Shown: positions 7,238 to 13,940 of the stretch, piece after piece
How positions within the stretch are numbered: the first letter of the stretch is position 1
How the letters are laid out: the number at the start of each line of letters is the position of its first letter
NCBI RefSeq assembly: GCF_026191725.2
Contig: NZ_CP120864.1
Coordinates: forward strand, 1 to 20,000
DNA: 20,000 nucleotides
From: Roseibium porphyridii
GTDB lineage: Bacteria; Pseudomonadota; Alphaproteobacteria; Rhizobiales; Stappiaceae
Direction of reading: 5' to 3'
The notes under the pieces: generated by a model
What the model saw: only the letters and a program-made list of their open reading frames with translations
Databases searched by the model: none
What the model was told of the DNA's origin: nothing
Program-made: the position numbers and the translations under genes

Positions 7238-8758
7238 TCAGGATACCCATGGTGCGCGCGAACGACCGATCCGCATGGTTACGGTCTTGGCTTCAAGAAA
7301 TTCCTCAAGGCCGTATTTGCCAAGTTCCCGTCCCTGACCGCTTTCCTTCACGCCGCCAAACGGCAGCTCGGAGAATCCGTCCATCCAGGTGTTGGTCCAG
7401 ACAGTCCCGGCCTGAGCTTGGCGCGCGAATTCCAGGCAGGTGTGAACGTTCTCACTCCAAACGCCTGCCGAAAGCCCGTAGTCAGCATCGTTGACCAGCT
7501 CAATGGCCTCATCGAGGGTCTTGAAGGTCAGAACGGACAGGACGGGCCCGAATACCTCATCTCGTGCAATCGGCATGTTGCTCCGAACATTGGAGACGAC
7601 CGTCGGCTGGTAGAACTGTCCCTTCAGGCCGGGAACGGCCAAAGCCTCTCCTCCCAGTTCAATTGACGCTCCGGATTGGGCAGCTTCCTGAACATATCTG
7701 TCGATCTTGTTTTGATGTTCAGGGGTGATGATCGCGCCGACTTTGGTCGATGGGTCCAATGGATCGCCGAAAGGCACCTGCCGCGACAGCGCGACCGTTC
7801 GCCTTGTGAATTCCTCGGCAATATCCTCGTGCACGATGATCCGGGAGCCGGAATTGCAGCACTCGCCGGCATTGAAATAGACGCCAAACACCACGGCATC
7901 GACCGCGCTGTCGAGGTCCGCGTCCGGGAAAATGACTTGCGGGTTCTTTCCACCAAGTTCCAACGAAACCTTTTTCAAGGAGCCTGAAGCAGCGCTTACA
8001 ATGGCTTTGCCGACCGCTGTCGAGCCGGTGAAGGTCACCATGTCGACCCGTTTGTCTGTGGTCATTGCAGCGCCAACGGGGTCACCGCAGCCAAGGACTA
8101 TGTTGACGACACCGGCGGGCAATCCCGCTTCCAGGAGAAGTTCGCCGAGGATCACGGTGGTTGCAGGTGTCATTTCGGAAGGCTTGATGACAGCCGTGCA
8201 GCCTGCGGCAAGCGCAAACGGCAATTTCTGCGTGACAATAAGGAATGGAAAGTTCCAGGGTGTGATGATTGAGACGACCCCAATCGGTTCCTTCAGAACG
8301 AGACCCAGAAAGTCGTTTCCAAGCGAATTGTAACTCTCGCCATGGAGTGTCCGCGCGAGGGAAGCTGCATAGCGCCAGATATCAGCAGCGCCTTCTATTT
8401 CGGCTTTTGCCTGGCTGATCGGTTTGCCAGACTCAAGCGTTTCCATGAGGGCGATCCGATCGCGTTCACGGTCGATCAGATCCGCCACCTTGAGCAGCAG
8501 TGTTGCTCGTTCCTTGCCGGAAGTTCTTGACCAGCGGCCCTTGTCGAAAGCGAGGCGAGCCGCAGAGATAGCGGCATCAACGTCTCTGGCACTGCCTTTG
8601 CTGGCAAGCGTGACAACGCTGCCATGAGATGGTGAGATTCTTTCAAAGGTCGCGCCGTCAGCGCTGGCTTGCCAGGAACCGTCGATCAGGTGGCGGGCAA
8701 CAAATGCTTCGCTCGGGATCTGTGCTTCGCTGATGGAGACAACGTTCAATTCGCTCAT
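7238..8758 (-). CDS. NAD(P)-dependent aldehyde dehydrogenase
   Basis: A 506-residue aldehyde dehydrogenase that would oxidise an aldehyde to its carboxylic acid. The family motifs are complete: PWNF (167-170), Lys192 in IKPSE, the coenzyme turn FTGSTAVG (243-250), the general base Glu267 in LELGGKNP, and the catalytic Cys301 in NAGECCNSGSR (Gln of the common GQxC is Glu here). There is no second CoA-binding domain, so it should form free acids rather than acyl-CoA. Its start codon overlaps the stop of the enoyl-CoA hydratase gene in an ATGA junction, making it the last gene of a four-gene operon with a CoA-transferase. The natural aldehyde is unknown. A role as 2-oxoglutarate semialdehyde dehydrogenase for the hydroxyproline operon is possible but not supported by linkage, since the two are in different transcription units. 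Confidence 0.93.
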   Translation of the reverse strand: MSELNVVSISEAQIPSEAFVARHLIDGSWQASADGATFERISPSHGSVVTLASKGSARDVDAAISAARLAFDKGRWSRTSGKERATLLLKVADLIDRERDRIALMETLESGKPISQAKAEIEGAADIWRYAASLARTLHGESYNSLGNDFLGLVLKEPIGVVSIITPWNFPFLIVTQKLPFALAAGCTAVIKPSEMTPATTVILGELLLEAGLPAGVVNIVLGCGDPVGAAMTTDKRVDMVTFTGSTAVGKAIVSAASGSLKKVSLELGGKNPQVIFPDADLDSAVDAVVFGVYFNAGECCNSGSRIIVHEDIAEEFTRRTVALSRQVPFGDPLDPSTKVGAIITPEHQNKIDRYVQEAAQSGASIELGGEALAVPGLKGQFYQPTVVSNVRSNMPIARDEVFGPVLSVLTFKTLDEAIELVNDADYGLSAGVWSENVHTCLEFARQAQAGTVWTNTWMDGFSELPFGGVKESGQGRELGKYGLEEFLEAKTVTMRIGRSRAPWVS

Positions 8759-9528
8759 GACTGGTTTCCGGAAAAATTCGGTTTGCGCTTTTCACGAAAG
8801 GCAGTGACGCCTTCGTTGCGATCTTCGGTCGGGCTGATCATGCCAGCGCCGAGGGTCTCGATCATTGCGCCGCGATCTTCGCCAACGGCCGCATGGATCA
8901 TGTATTTTGCCACTTCGTTTGCATGTGGCGACCTGGTCGAAAGCTTCTGGGCACATTCGAAGGCGGCAGCGCGCGGATCTTCGGCTAGCTCTGCTGCAAA
9001 GCCTATCGAATAAGCTCGCTCTGCAGAGATGCGACGCCCGAAAAGAGCCATCTCCTTCACCACTGGCTCACCGAGCAGACGGATCAGTCTCTGGGTTCCA
9101 GACCAGCCCGGGACAATCCCGACCGATGCCTCGGGAAGCGCCAGTGTCGCACCAGACGCCATGATGCGAATGTCTGCGGTTGCCGCAAATTCAAGACCGC
9201 CGCCAAATGCGTGTGCACCGACTGCGGCAATTGTGGGTTTCGACAACCGGGCCAGACGATCGAACACACGGTGCCCTTCGCGCACCCAGTGTCGCGCAAA
9301 ATCATAAGGAGAAAGCTCAGACCATTCCAAAATGTCGGCGCCGGCGCAGAAGGCCTTGCTGTCAGCTGCACTGATGACAACAGCAAGAATGTCCGGATCG
9401 CGCTCCAGTTCATCGCAGAATGGTTCTACTGCCCGCAACATCTCCAACGTGAACGCGTTGAGCTTTCCCGGATTGTCCAGTTTCAGTTCGGCAATCGGGC
9501 CGTGACGAGTGAGGTGCAACGCGCTCAA
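8755..9528 (-). CDS. Enoyl-CoA hydratase/isomerase family protein (crotonase)
   Basis: A 257-residue crotonase-superfamily enzyme. AFCAGADI (59-66) and GAHAFGGGLEFA (104-115) form the oxyanion-hole region. Both catalytic glutamates of hydratases are present, Glu113 in GGGLE and Glu133 in LPEASVGIVPG, spaced 20 residues apart as in mammalian enoyl-CoA hydratase. True hydratase chemistry is therefore likely, although crotonases also isomerise, decarboxylate or cleave. The start appears to be TTG at 9526-9528, overlapping the CoA-transferase stop as TTGA, with GGAG (9537-9540) eight bases upstream and no ATG before residue 30. It overlaps the aldehyde dehydrogenase gene by four bases. In context it should hydrate an unsaturated acyl-CoA made by the CoA-transferase; the acyl group is unknown. 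Confidence 0.92.
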   Translation of the reverse strand: MSALHLTRHGPIAELKLDNPGKLNAFTLEMLRAVEPFCDELERDPDILAVVISAADSKAFCAGADILEWSELSPYDFARHWVREGHRVFDRLARLSKPTIAAVGAHAFGGGLEFAATADIRIMASGATLALPEASVGIVPGWSGTQRLIRLLGEPVVKEMALFGRRISAERAYSIGFAAELAEDPRAAAFECAQKLSTRSPHANEVAKYMIHAAVGEDRGAMIETLGAGMISPTEDRNEGVTAFREKRKPNFSGNQS

Positions 9529-11099
9529 AGGCTCAGCTCCATCGCTTCGCTTTGCAAGAGAGCAGTTGGCATTTCCCTCAGGCTGTTGGCGAGGCGCACG
9601 CGGCCCTTTGAAGCATCGACGATGTCGCGTTCGGGATTGATGCCCGGCATGATTTCCGTCGCCATCAGACCGCTATTCGTCAACTCGATTACACAACGCT
9701 CAGTGACATAGAGAACTTCTTGCCCCTGTTCGCGTGCTCTGCGGCCGGAGAATGTGACATGCTCGACCTCATCCACCATCTTGGTGAATTTTCCGGGAGA
9801 CTTGACCGTCAGCGCGTCATTGCTCAGCTCCAGGTCCGCTCCCGCTTCAAAGAGCCCGGAAAAGACTATCTTGCGGGCATGCGCGGTGATGTCGACAAAG
9901 CCGCCGCAGCCGGCCGTCAGGTAGGGTTTCTTGCCGAGCTTGGAAACATTCACGTTGCCTTCCAGGTCGATCTCGAGAAACGACAGAAACGAGACGTCAA
10001 ACCCGCCGCCCTGAAAGTAGGTGAATTGCTGAGGCGAGGGCATGTAGGCATCAGCGTTCGATGCGCAACCGAAAGCGAAACCGGTCAGGGGCATTCCACC
10101 GGTCGCGCCTTGTTCGATGGCCCAGGTGACGGCCTGCTCCTGACCGGCTTCCAGCAGGACGCGCGGGACCATGGCGGAAATGCCAAAGCCGAGATTGGCC
10201 GTTTGTCCTGAGCTCAGTTCCATGGCCGCCCGGCGTGCTACAATCTTTTCAACACCGTGCTCTGCGAGTGAAAAACTCGACCATGGCCGCATGATTTCGC
10301 CGGAAATCGCCGGATCATACTCGGTTTCGGTTGTCTGGCGCTGGTCCGGGTCGACAACGATCAAATCCACCAGATGACCTGGAACCCGCACATCATGTGG
10401 GCGCAAAGACCCGGCGGCCGTGATCCGCTTAACCTGTGCGATGACGAGGCCTCCGTGGTTGCGCACGGCAATCGCCTGCTCAAGGCCACCAAGATATGCC
10501 CCTTCATGTTCATAGGTCAGATTGCCGCGTTCATCTGCGGTGGTGGCGCGAATGATTGCGACGTCGGGAACAATGTTGGGAAAATGAAGCCAGGTTTCGC
10601 CCCCAAGTTCCAGGCGCGAGACAATTGGCTCTTTGCTTGCCGCGTCGTTCATGGCACAGCCCTGCCGCGTGGGGTCGACAAATGTGTCCAGCCCAATTTT
10701 CGTAAGCACGCCAGGGCGCCGGGCAGCAACGTCTCGATGCATGTCAAACAGGATGCCGGAGGGAACGTTGTAAGCAGCGACCCGGTCTTCGACCAGCATT
10801 TGCCAGATCAGCGGCATCGGCAAAGAAGACGGCCCTGAGGGATATGAGCCTGCGATGATGGTGGACAGCAAGCCGTCTTTGGCAATGTGATCGATGCCCT
10901 TGATGCCATACATGTCACCGGCAGCAATCGGGTGCAGCGTCGTGAGGTTTCTCGGGTGCCCTTCCTTATCAAACCGGTTGCCGATTGCTTCCAGTATCTT
11001 GTCGGGACACCCGAGGCCGGAGGAGGAGGAAACGGTCACGACAGCGCCATCGGAGATCCGGGCGGCTGCATCTTCCATGGAGACGACTTTCGAGGACAT
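9525..11099 (-). CDS. Family-I CoA-transferase (acetate/propionate CoA-transferase, YdiF-like)
   Basis: A 524-residue enzyme with both halves of a family-I CoA-transferase fused in one chain, as in YdiF and propionate CoA-transferases. It would move CoA from a donor such as acetyl-CoA to a carboxylic acid. The catalytic glutamate that forms the thioester intermediate is Glu329 in WAIEQGATGG, followed by the conserved FYF-like block and the GNVNVSKL segment. The start at 11099 is preferred because GGAGGG lies ten bases upstream and the sequence MSSKVVSMEDAAARISDGAV begins like the family; a start at 11219 would run 116 bases into the preceding gene. Four bases separate it from the Gfo/Idh/MocA gene. 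The acid activated is unknown; the downstream hydratase suggests it is, or becomes, unsaturated. Confidence 0.92.
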   Translation of the reverse strand: MSSKVVSMEDAAARISDGAVVTVSSSSGLGCPDKILEAIGNRFDKEGHPRNLTTLHPIAAGDMYGIKGIDHIAKDGLLSTIIAGSYPSGPSSLPMPLIWQMLVEDRVAAYNVPSGILFDMHRDVAARRPGVLTKIGLDTFVDPTRQGCAMNDAASKEPIVSRLELGGETWLHFPNIVPDVAIIRATTADERGNLTYEHEGAYLGGLEQAIAVRNHGGLVIAQVKRITAAGSLRPHDVRVPGHLVDLIVVDPDQRQTTETEYDPAISGEIMRPWSSFSLAEHGVEKIVARRAAMELSSGQTANLGFGISAMVPRVLLEAGQEQAVTWAIEQGATGGMPLTGFAFGCASNADAYMPSPQQFTYFQGGGFDVSFLSFLEIDLEGNVNVSKLGKKPYLTAGCGGFVDITAHARKIVFSGLFEAGADLELSNDALTVKSPGKFTKMVDEVEHVTFSGRRAREQGQEVLYVTERCVIELTNSGLMATEIMPGINPERDIVDASKGRVRLANSLREMPTALLQSEAMELSL

Positions 11100-11103
11100 G
11101 GTT

Positions 11104-12105
11104 TTAAAACCCTCCATAGTCGACAGTCGTGGCGGTGCCGGACTTGGCGGCTTCACGCACTGCAAGCGCGACAGCCAGGGACTTGACGCCGTCCACACCG
11201 TCCGCCGAAGGCTGGCCACTGCCCGTCACGGCCTCGACAAACAAGCCAAGCGCGCGGTGGTAGAGATTGTGTTTTTCGTAGGCAACAGCCGCTTCGCCTT
11301 GCGCATCGACCAGACGGATTTCGCCGACAGGTTCCTGCGTCATGACGTTGCGGGCAAAGATGGAGCCTTTGGTGCCGTGAAACTCGATACCGGTGCCGGC
11401 ATATCCATGGGTGAAGCTCTCATGGGTTTGGACCATCGCGCCCGACGGCATGCTCCAGACCGACATAACACTGTCCTCGACGCCATCACCCAGTCCGGAA
11501 GAGCCTGATTTGGCAACAACATCGACAGGATCTTCAGAGAGATGGAAGCGGATGGTGTCGGCATCATGAACGGTTATGTCGGGAATGACACCGCCGCCTG
11601 CGGCGGCATCGTTGATCCGCCAGCCTCGAAGGTGTTCAGGTAGATTGACCGCATGAAACACGCGTGCGCTGAGGACTTTGCCAATGCGGTCGTTCGCGAT
11701 CAGGTCCTGAATAGCAAGATGCGAACCTGCGTTGCGCAGATGATGGTTGGTCGCAAAGACGACGCCTTTTTCCTCAGCAGTGCGCACCATTTCGCAGGCT
11801 TCGGAAAGGGACATTGCCAGCGGTTTTTCACACAAGACATGTTTGCCGGCCGCAATGGCGGCCATGGCTTGTGGGTGGTGCTTCTCGTTTGTGGTCGATA
11901 TGTAAACGGCATCGACTGACGCATCAGTCAAAAGCGCGTCAAGGTCCGTGTAGCTGTCCGCAATCCCGTGGTTGGCAGCGAAGGAAGCCCCGCGAGAGGT
12001 GCTGGTGCTCAAGACAGACTGGATCTCGCAGTCTGCCTGCGCCCTGATGGCATCAATGACATAACCCGATGCAATTCGACTTGCACCAATAAGACCCCAG
12101 CGCAT
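11104..12105 (-). CDS. Gfo/Idh/MocA family oxidoreductase
   Basis: A 333-residue NAD(P)-dependent dehydrogenase of the glucose-fructose oxidoreductase/inositol dehydrogenase family. The Rossmann turn GLIGASRIA is at 4-12, the family EKP motif is at 93-95 (LCEKPLAM), and the catalytic region GGGVIPDITVHDAD includes Asp176 and His180 in the usual places. These enzymes oxidise or reduce hydroxyl groups on sugars, cyclitols and their acids. The ATG at 12105 has AGGGAG (12111-12116) five bases upstream. It is the first gene of the operon with the CoA-transferase, hydratase and aldehyde dehydrogenase. Just upstream lie two strong palindromes and a TTGACA hexamer. Its specific substrate cannot be read from the sequence. 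Confidence 0.92.
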   Translation of the reverse strand: MRWGLIGASRIASGYVIDAIRAQADCEIQSVLSTSTSRGASFAANHGIADSYTDLDALLTDASVDAVYISTTNEKHHPQAMAAIAAGKHVLCEKPLAMSLSEACEMVRTAEEKGVVFATNHHLRNAGSHLAIQDLIANDRIGKVLSARVFHAVNLPEHLRGWRINDAAAGGGVIPDITVHDADTIRFHLSEDPVDVVAKSGSSGLGDGVEDSVMSVWSMPSGAMVQTHESFTHGYAGTGIEFHGTKGSIFARNVMTQEPVGEIRLVDAQGEAAVAYEKHNLYHRALGLFVEAVTGSGQPSADGVDGVKSLAVALAVREAAKSGTATTVDYGGF

Positions 12106-12123
12106 CTCGTCTCCCTGAAATTT

Positions 12124-12137
12124 TTGGAACGTTCCAA
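12124..12137. promoter_or_regulatory. LacI-type operator A of the Gfo/CoA-transferase operon
   Basis: TTGGAACGTTCCAA is a perfect 14-bp palindrome with a central CG, lying 19 bases upstream of the Gfo/Idh/MocA start and just downstream of the predicted -10. It matches TTGNAACGTTNCAA, the form shared with the operator at 5981-5994. Confidence 0.75.
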
Positions 12138-12147
12138 TTTTTCTGCA

Positions 12148-12175
12148 TAAAAACTGGAACGTTCCAATTTGTCAA
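12148..12175 (-). promoter_or_regulatory. Predicted promoter of the Gfo/CoA-transferase operon
   Basis: On the minus strand TTGACA (12175-12170) is a perfect -35. An AT-rich -10 follows, best placed as TTTTAT at 12153-12148 with a 16-base spacer, or TTTATG two bases on with 18. Operator B fills the spacer and operator A lies just downstream, so repression by occlusion is expected. Confidence 0.6.
12154..12167. promoter_or_regulatory. LacI-type operator B of the Gfo/CoA-transferase operon
   Basis: CTGGAACGTTCCAA contains the perfect 12-bp palindrome TGGAACGTTCCA. Its centre is exactly 30 bp from that of operator A, about three helical turns, so both would face the same side of the helix. It sits between the predicted -35 and -10. 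Confidence 0.75.
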
Positions 12176-12283
12176 GTTTCTTTTCCCGACAGGACATTTT
12201 TGGAGGTCGTGGAGTGGGCATTGATACCGTCCGGCTCTGTGCCGTCAGTTCGTTCACGTTTGAACGTTTGTCCAATGCAGTCG

Positions 12284-12820
12284 TTAAGTGGTCAGGTGAA
12301 TTGCCTGGTTAATCTGCGAACCTGCATTCACTGCCAGATACGTCGGGAACGGAGCGCGCTTCGATACATCAATCTCGCGTTTGAGCCATTGAAGGTCTTC
12401 CAGACTGCACAGCGACTTAGACAATGCACGATCGGTGACTGAACCCAGTTCGGATTTGATGATCGAAAATCGGGTCGGTTTCGATGTGACGGCCAATATT
12501 GGCACGGCCCAGCTCCGGCGAATGATGGAAAATGCTGCTTCGTCAGGAGCTGTTTCGATGATCCGGGCAGCTACAGCAGCCAGTGGAACACCACGTGCAG
12601 TCAGTCGGAATTCCGGTCGCAAGGGATGGCCGTGCCCTGGGTTCTTCTCAAGCAGGCCAAGTTGCACCAGATGATCGAGGCTCGAGGCAAAGGCCGACCG
12701 GCTTGCGTTGGTCGCGGCGATCAGCGGGGCCTGTCTGCCCGGAGTGCCGGCATGCATGAGTGCGAGGATTTTCAGAGACCACGCTTTTGATGTGAGCTTG
12801 ACAAGCAGTGTGATATCCAT
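12284..12820 (-). CDS. HxlR-like transcriptional regulator with two winged-helix repeats
   Basis: A 178-residue protein that appears to hold two HxlR-type winged helices in tandem. The first (about 5-80) reads KLTSKAWSLKILALMHAG, then ASSLDHLVQLGLLEKNPG, a basic wing and FRLTARG. The second (about 100-172) reads RRSWAVPILAVTSKPTRFSI, then LSKSLCSLEDLQWLKREID and a shorter wing. HxlR proteins are usually about 110-130 residues with one such domain and act as dimers, so this may be an intramolecular dimer. The similarity is read by eye and is moderate. The start lies one base from a perfect palindrome, and an in-frame TAA four codons upstream excludes an earlier start. No ribosome-binding site is visible. 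It diverges from the VOC gene, which it probably regulates along with itself. Confidence 0.78.
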   Translation of the reverse strand: MDITLLVKLTSKAWSLKILALMHAGTPGRQAPLIAATNASRSAFASSLDHLVQLGLLEKNPGHGHPLRPEFRLTARGVPLAAVAARIIETAPDEAAFSIIRRSWAVPILAVTSKPTRFSIIKSELGSVTDRALSKSLCSLEDLQWLKREIDVSKRAPFPTYLAVNAGSQINQAIHLTT

Positions 12821-12821
12821 G

Positions 12822-12840
12822 AAATATAGTTACTATATTT
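12822..12840. promoter_or_regulatory. Perfect 19-bp palindrome, likely operator for the HxlR-like regulator
   Basis: AAATATAGT (12822-12830), a single central T, and ACTATATTT (12832-12840) form a perfect inverted repeat in the 40-bp gap between the divergent regulator and VOC genes. The core TATAGTNACTATA resembles the ACT/AGT-rich sites bound by HxlR-family proteins. It contains -10-like hexamers in both directions (for the regulator, TATAGT at 12830-12825), so a bound dimer should block both promoters. Confidence 0.7.
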
Positions 12841-12860
12841 TTGCTACATAGGAAAGCGAC

Positions 12861-13232
12861 ATGCCGGTAGTTTCTTTGGACAATACAATCACTTTGGCAC
12901 TTTCAGTGCGCGACCGGCATGTCAGTGCCGACTGGTACAAGGAAAAACTCGGCTTCGAGTTGCTGTATCATTTTGACGAAGCTGGCTGGAGCGAGATGCA
13001 AACCAAGACTGAAGGGGTCACGCTGGGATTGGGTGAGCAGGCAGAGCCTTCGCCCGGGAACACTGTTCCCGTCTTCGGTGTTGCTGATATTGCGGAGGCT
13101 CGGACGGCGTTGGAGCGCGTTGAAGTCAAATTTGACGGGCCGACCGAGACGATCGAGGGGATGGTCAGCACGGCGACATTCTATGATCCGGATGGCAATG
13201 CGCTCATGTTGGCGCAGGATCTCTCAAAATGA
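12861..13232 (+). CDS. VOC family protein (glyoxalase/bleomycin-resistance fold)
   Basis: A 123-residue protein with one vicinal-oxygen-chelate module made of two beta-alpha-beta-beta-beta halves. The first half contains LALSVRDRHVSADWYKEKLG (an SADWYKEKLGFE helix typical of the fold). The second contains VFGVADIAEARTALE and ends in TATFYDPDGNALMLAQD, the standard FxDPdGN signature with its following strand. Family members bind a divalent metal between the halves and act as lyases, isomerases, dioxygenases or resistance proteins; the exact reaction cannot be told here. The ATG has AGGA (12850-12853) seven bases upstream. The gene diverges from the HxlR-like regulator across a palindromic operator, a common pairing for small electrophile- or quinone-responsive units. 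Confidence 0.88.
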   Translation: MPVVSLDNTITLALSVRDRHVSADWYKEKLGFELLYHFDEAGWSEMQTKTEGVTLGLGEQAEPSPGNTVPVFGVADIAEARTALERVEVKFDGPTETIEGMVSTATFYDPDGNALMLAQDLSK

Positions 13233-13286
13233 ACCGTTTTCGCTGCGTGGTTCGGCGCCCTGCTAAGCGCAGGTGATTGGACAGAT

Positions 13287-13940
13287 TCAGGTCAGGTGCA
13301 GCAGCAATGACTTTTTTGCGCCCTGAATGTGGTCACGCGTCAGTTTTGCAGCAAGCTCAGCGTTGCCGGTTTCGCAAGCGTTCAGAATGGACGCATGTTC
13401 GGTGCCGGCACGCTCCATGCCGTCAGACATTACCAGTTGGGCACGAATTTGGCGTTCGACACGGTCTATTGCGTTTCCGGCAATCTCCAAAAAGAACTTC
13501 AGCTCGCTAGCGCTGTAAAGAGTCTCGTGGAAATCCCGATTGAGATCGCCGTAGTGCATCGGATCCTTGGCCGACGCGAAGGCTGCGCATTTCTTTCGTG
13601 CTTTCGTCAGGAGTTCGGGCGTCATGCGCGGTACGGCATCACGGATAATTTCGGGTTCGACCAGAGCGCGTAGATCAAATATTTCAGCGGTTTCTGTCGG
13701 TGACAGGCCCGCGACAACGGCTCCCTTGTAACGTTGCGTTCTCACCAATCCCTGTTCTTCAAGCCTGGATATTGCTTCGCGGACCGGGATCCGGCTGGTG
13801 TTGAAGAGCCGGGCTATTTCGTCTTGCCGAAGAGGTTCACCTTCTTCGAGCTGACCCTCGATTATGGCCTTCCTGAGCGCACTGAACACGATCGAGGACG
13901 CCGAAGCGGTCGCCGAAATGTCCATCGATTCCAGTTTCAT
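13287..13940 (-). CDS. GntR family regulator, FCD (FadR-C) type
   Basis: A 217-residue regulator with an N-terminal winged helix (about 16-75; QDEIARLFNTSRIPVREAIS is the recognition region) and an FCD effector domain (about 85-207). The FCD metal-site residues appear complete: Asp136 and His138 in NRDFHETL, His182 in EHASIL and His204 in RDHI, which suggests a metal-assisted carboxylate ligand. The start at 13940 is supported by AAGGAG (13949-13954) eight bases upstream; a second Met at residue 6 lacks this. The gene diverges from the hydroxyproline operon. It is the natural candidate to control that operon in response to a hydroxyproline isomer or a pathway intermediate, probably through the palindrome at 14025-14036. 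Confidence 0.92.
   Translation of the reverse strand: MKLESMDISATASASSIVFSALRKAIIEGQLEEGEPLRQDEIARLFNTSRIPVREAISRLEEQGLVRTQRYKGAVVAGLSPTETAEIFDLRALVEPEIIRDAVPRMTPELLTKARKKCAAFASAKDPMHYGDLNRDFHETLYSASELKFFLEIAGNAIDRVERQIRAQLVMSDGMERAGTEHASILNACETGNAELAAKLTRDHIQGAKKSLLLHLT

Noticed and set aside
5967..7250. A long open frame of 427 codons on the minus strand opposite the LacI-family gene
   Set aside because: It lies wholly antisense to a clear LacI regulator and its operator region, has a low-complexity Arg/Lys-rich composition, and shows no recognisable domain.
11100..11219. Upstream in-frame start for the CoA-transferase at 11219
   Set aside because: It would overlap the Gfo/Idh/MocA gene by 116 bases and adds 40 residues unlike the family; 11099 has a ribosome-binding site.
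13259..13273. Small hairpin CCTGC-TAAGC-GCAGG between the convergent VOC and GntR genes
   Set aside because: The stem is only five pairs and no T-run follows on either strand, so it cannot be called a terminator with confidence.
13726..13737. A copy of TTGTAACGTTGC, identical to most of the LacI-type operator
   Set aside because: It lies inside the GntR coding sequence, far from any promoter, and lacks the final CAA/AA half, so chance is the simpler explanation.
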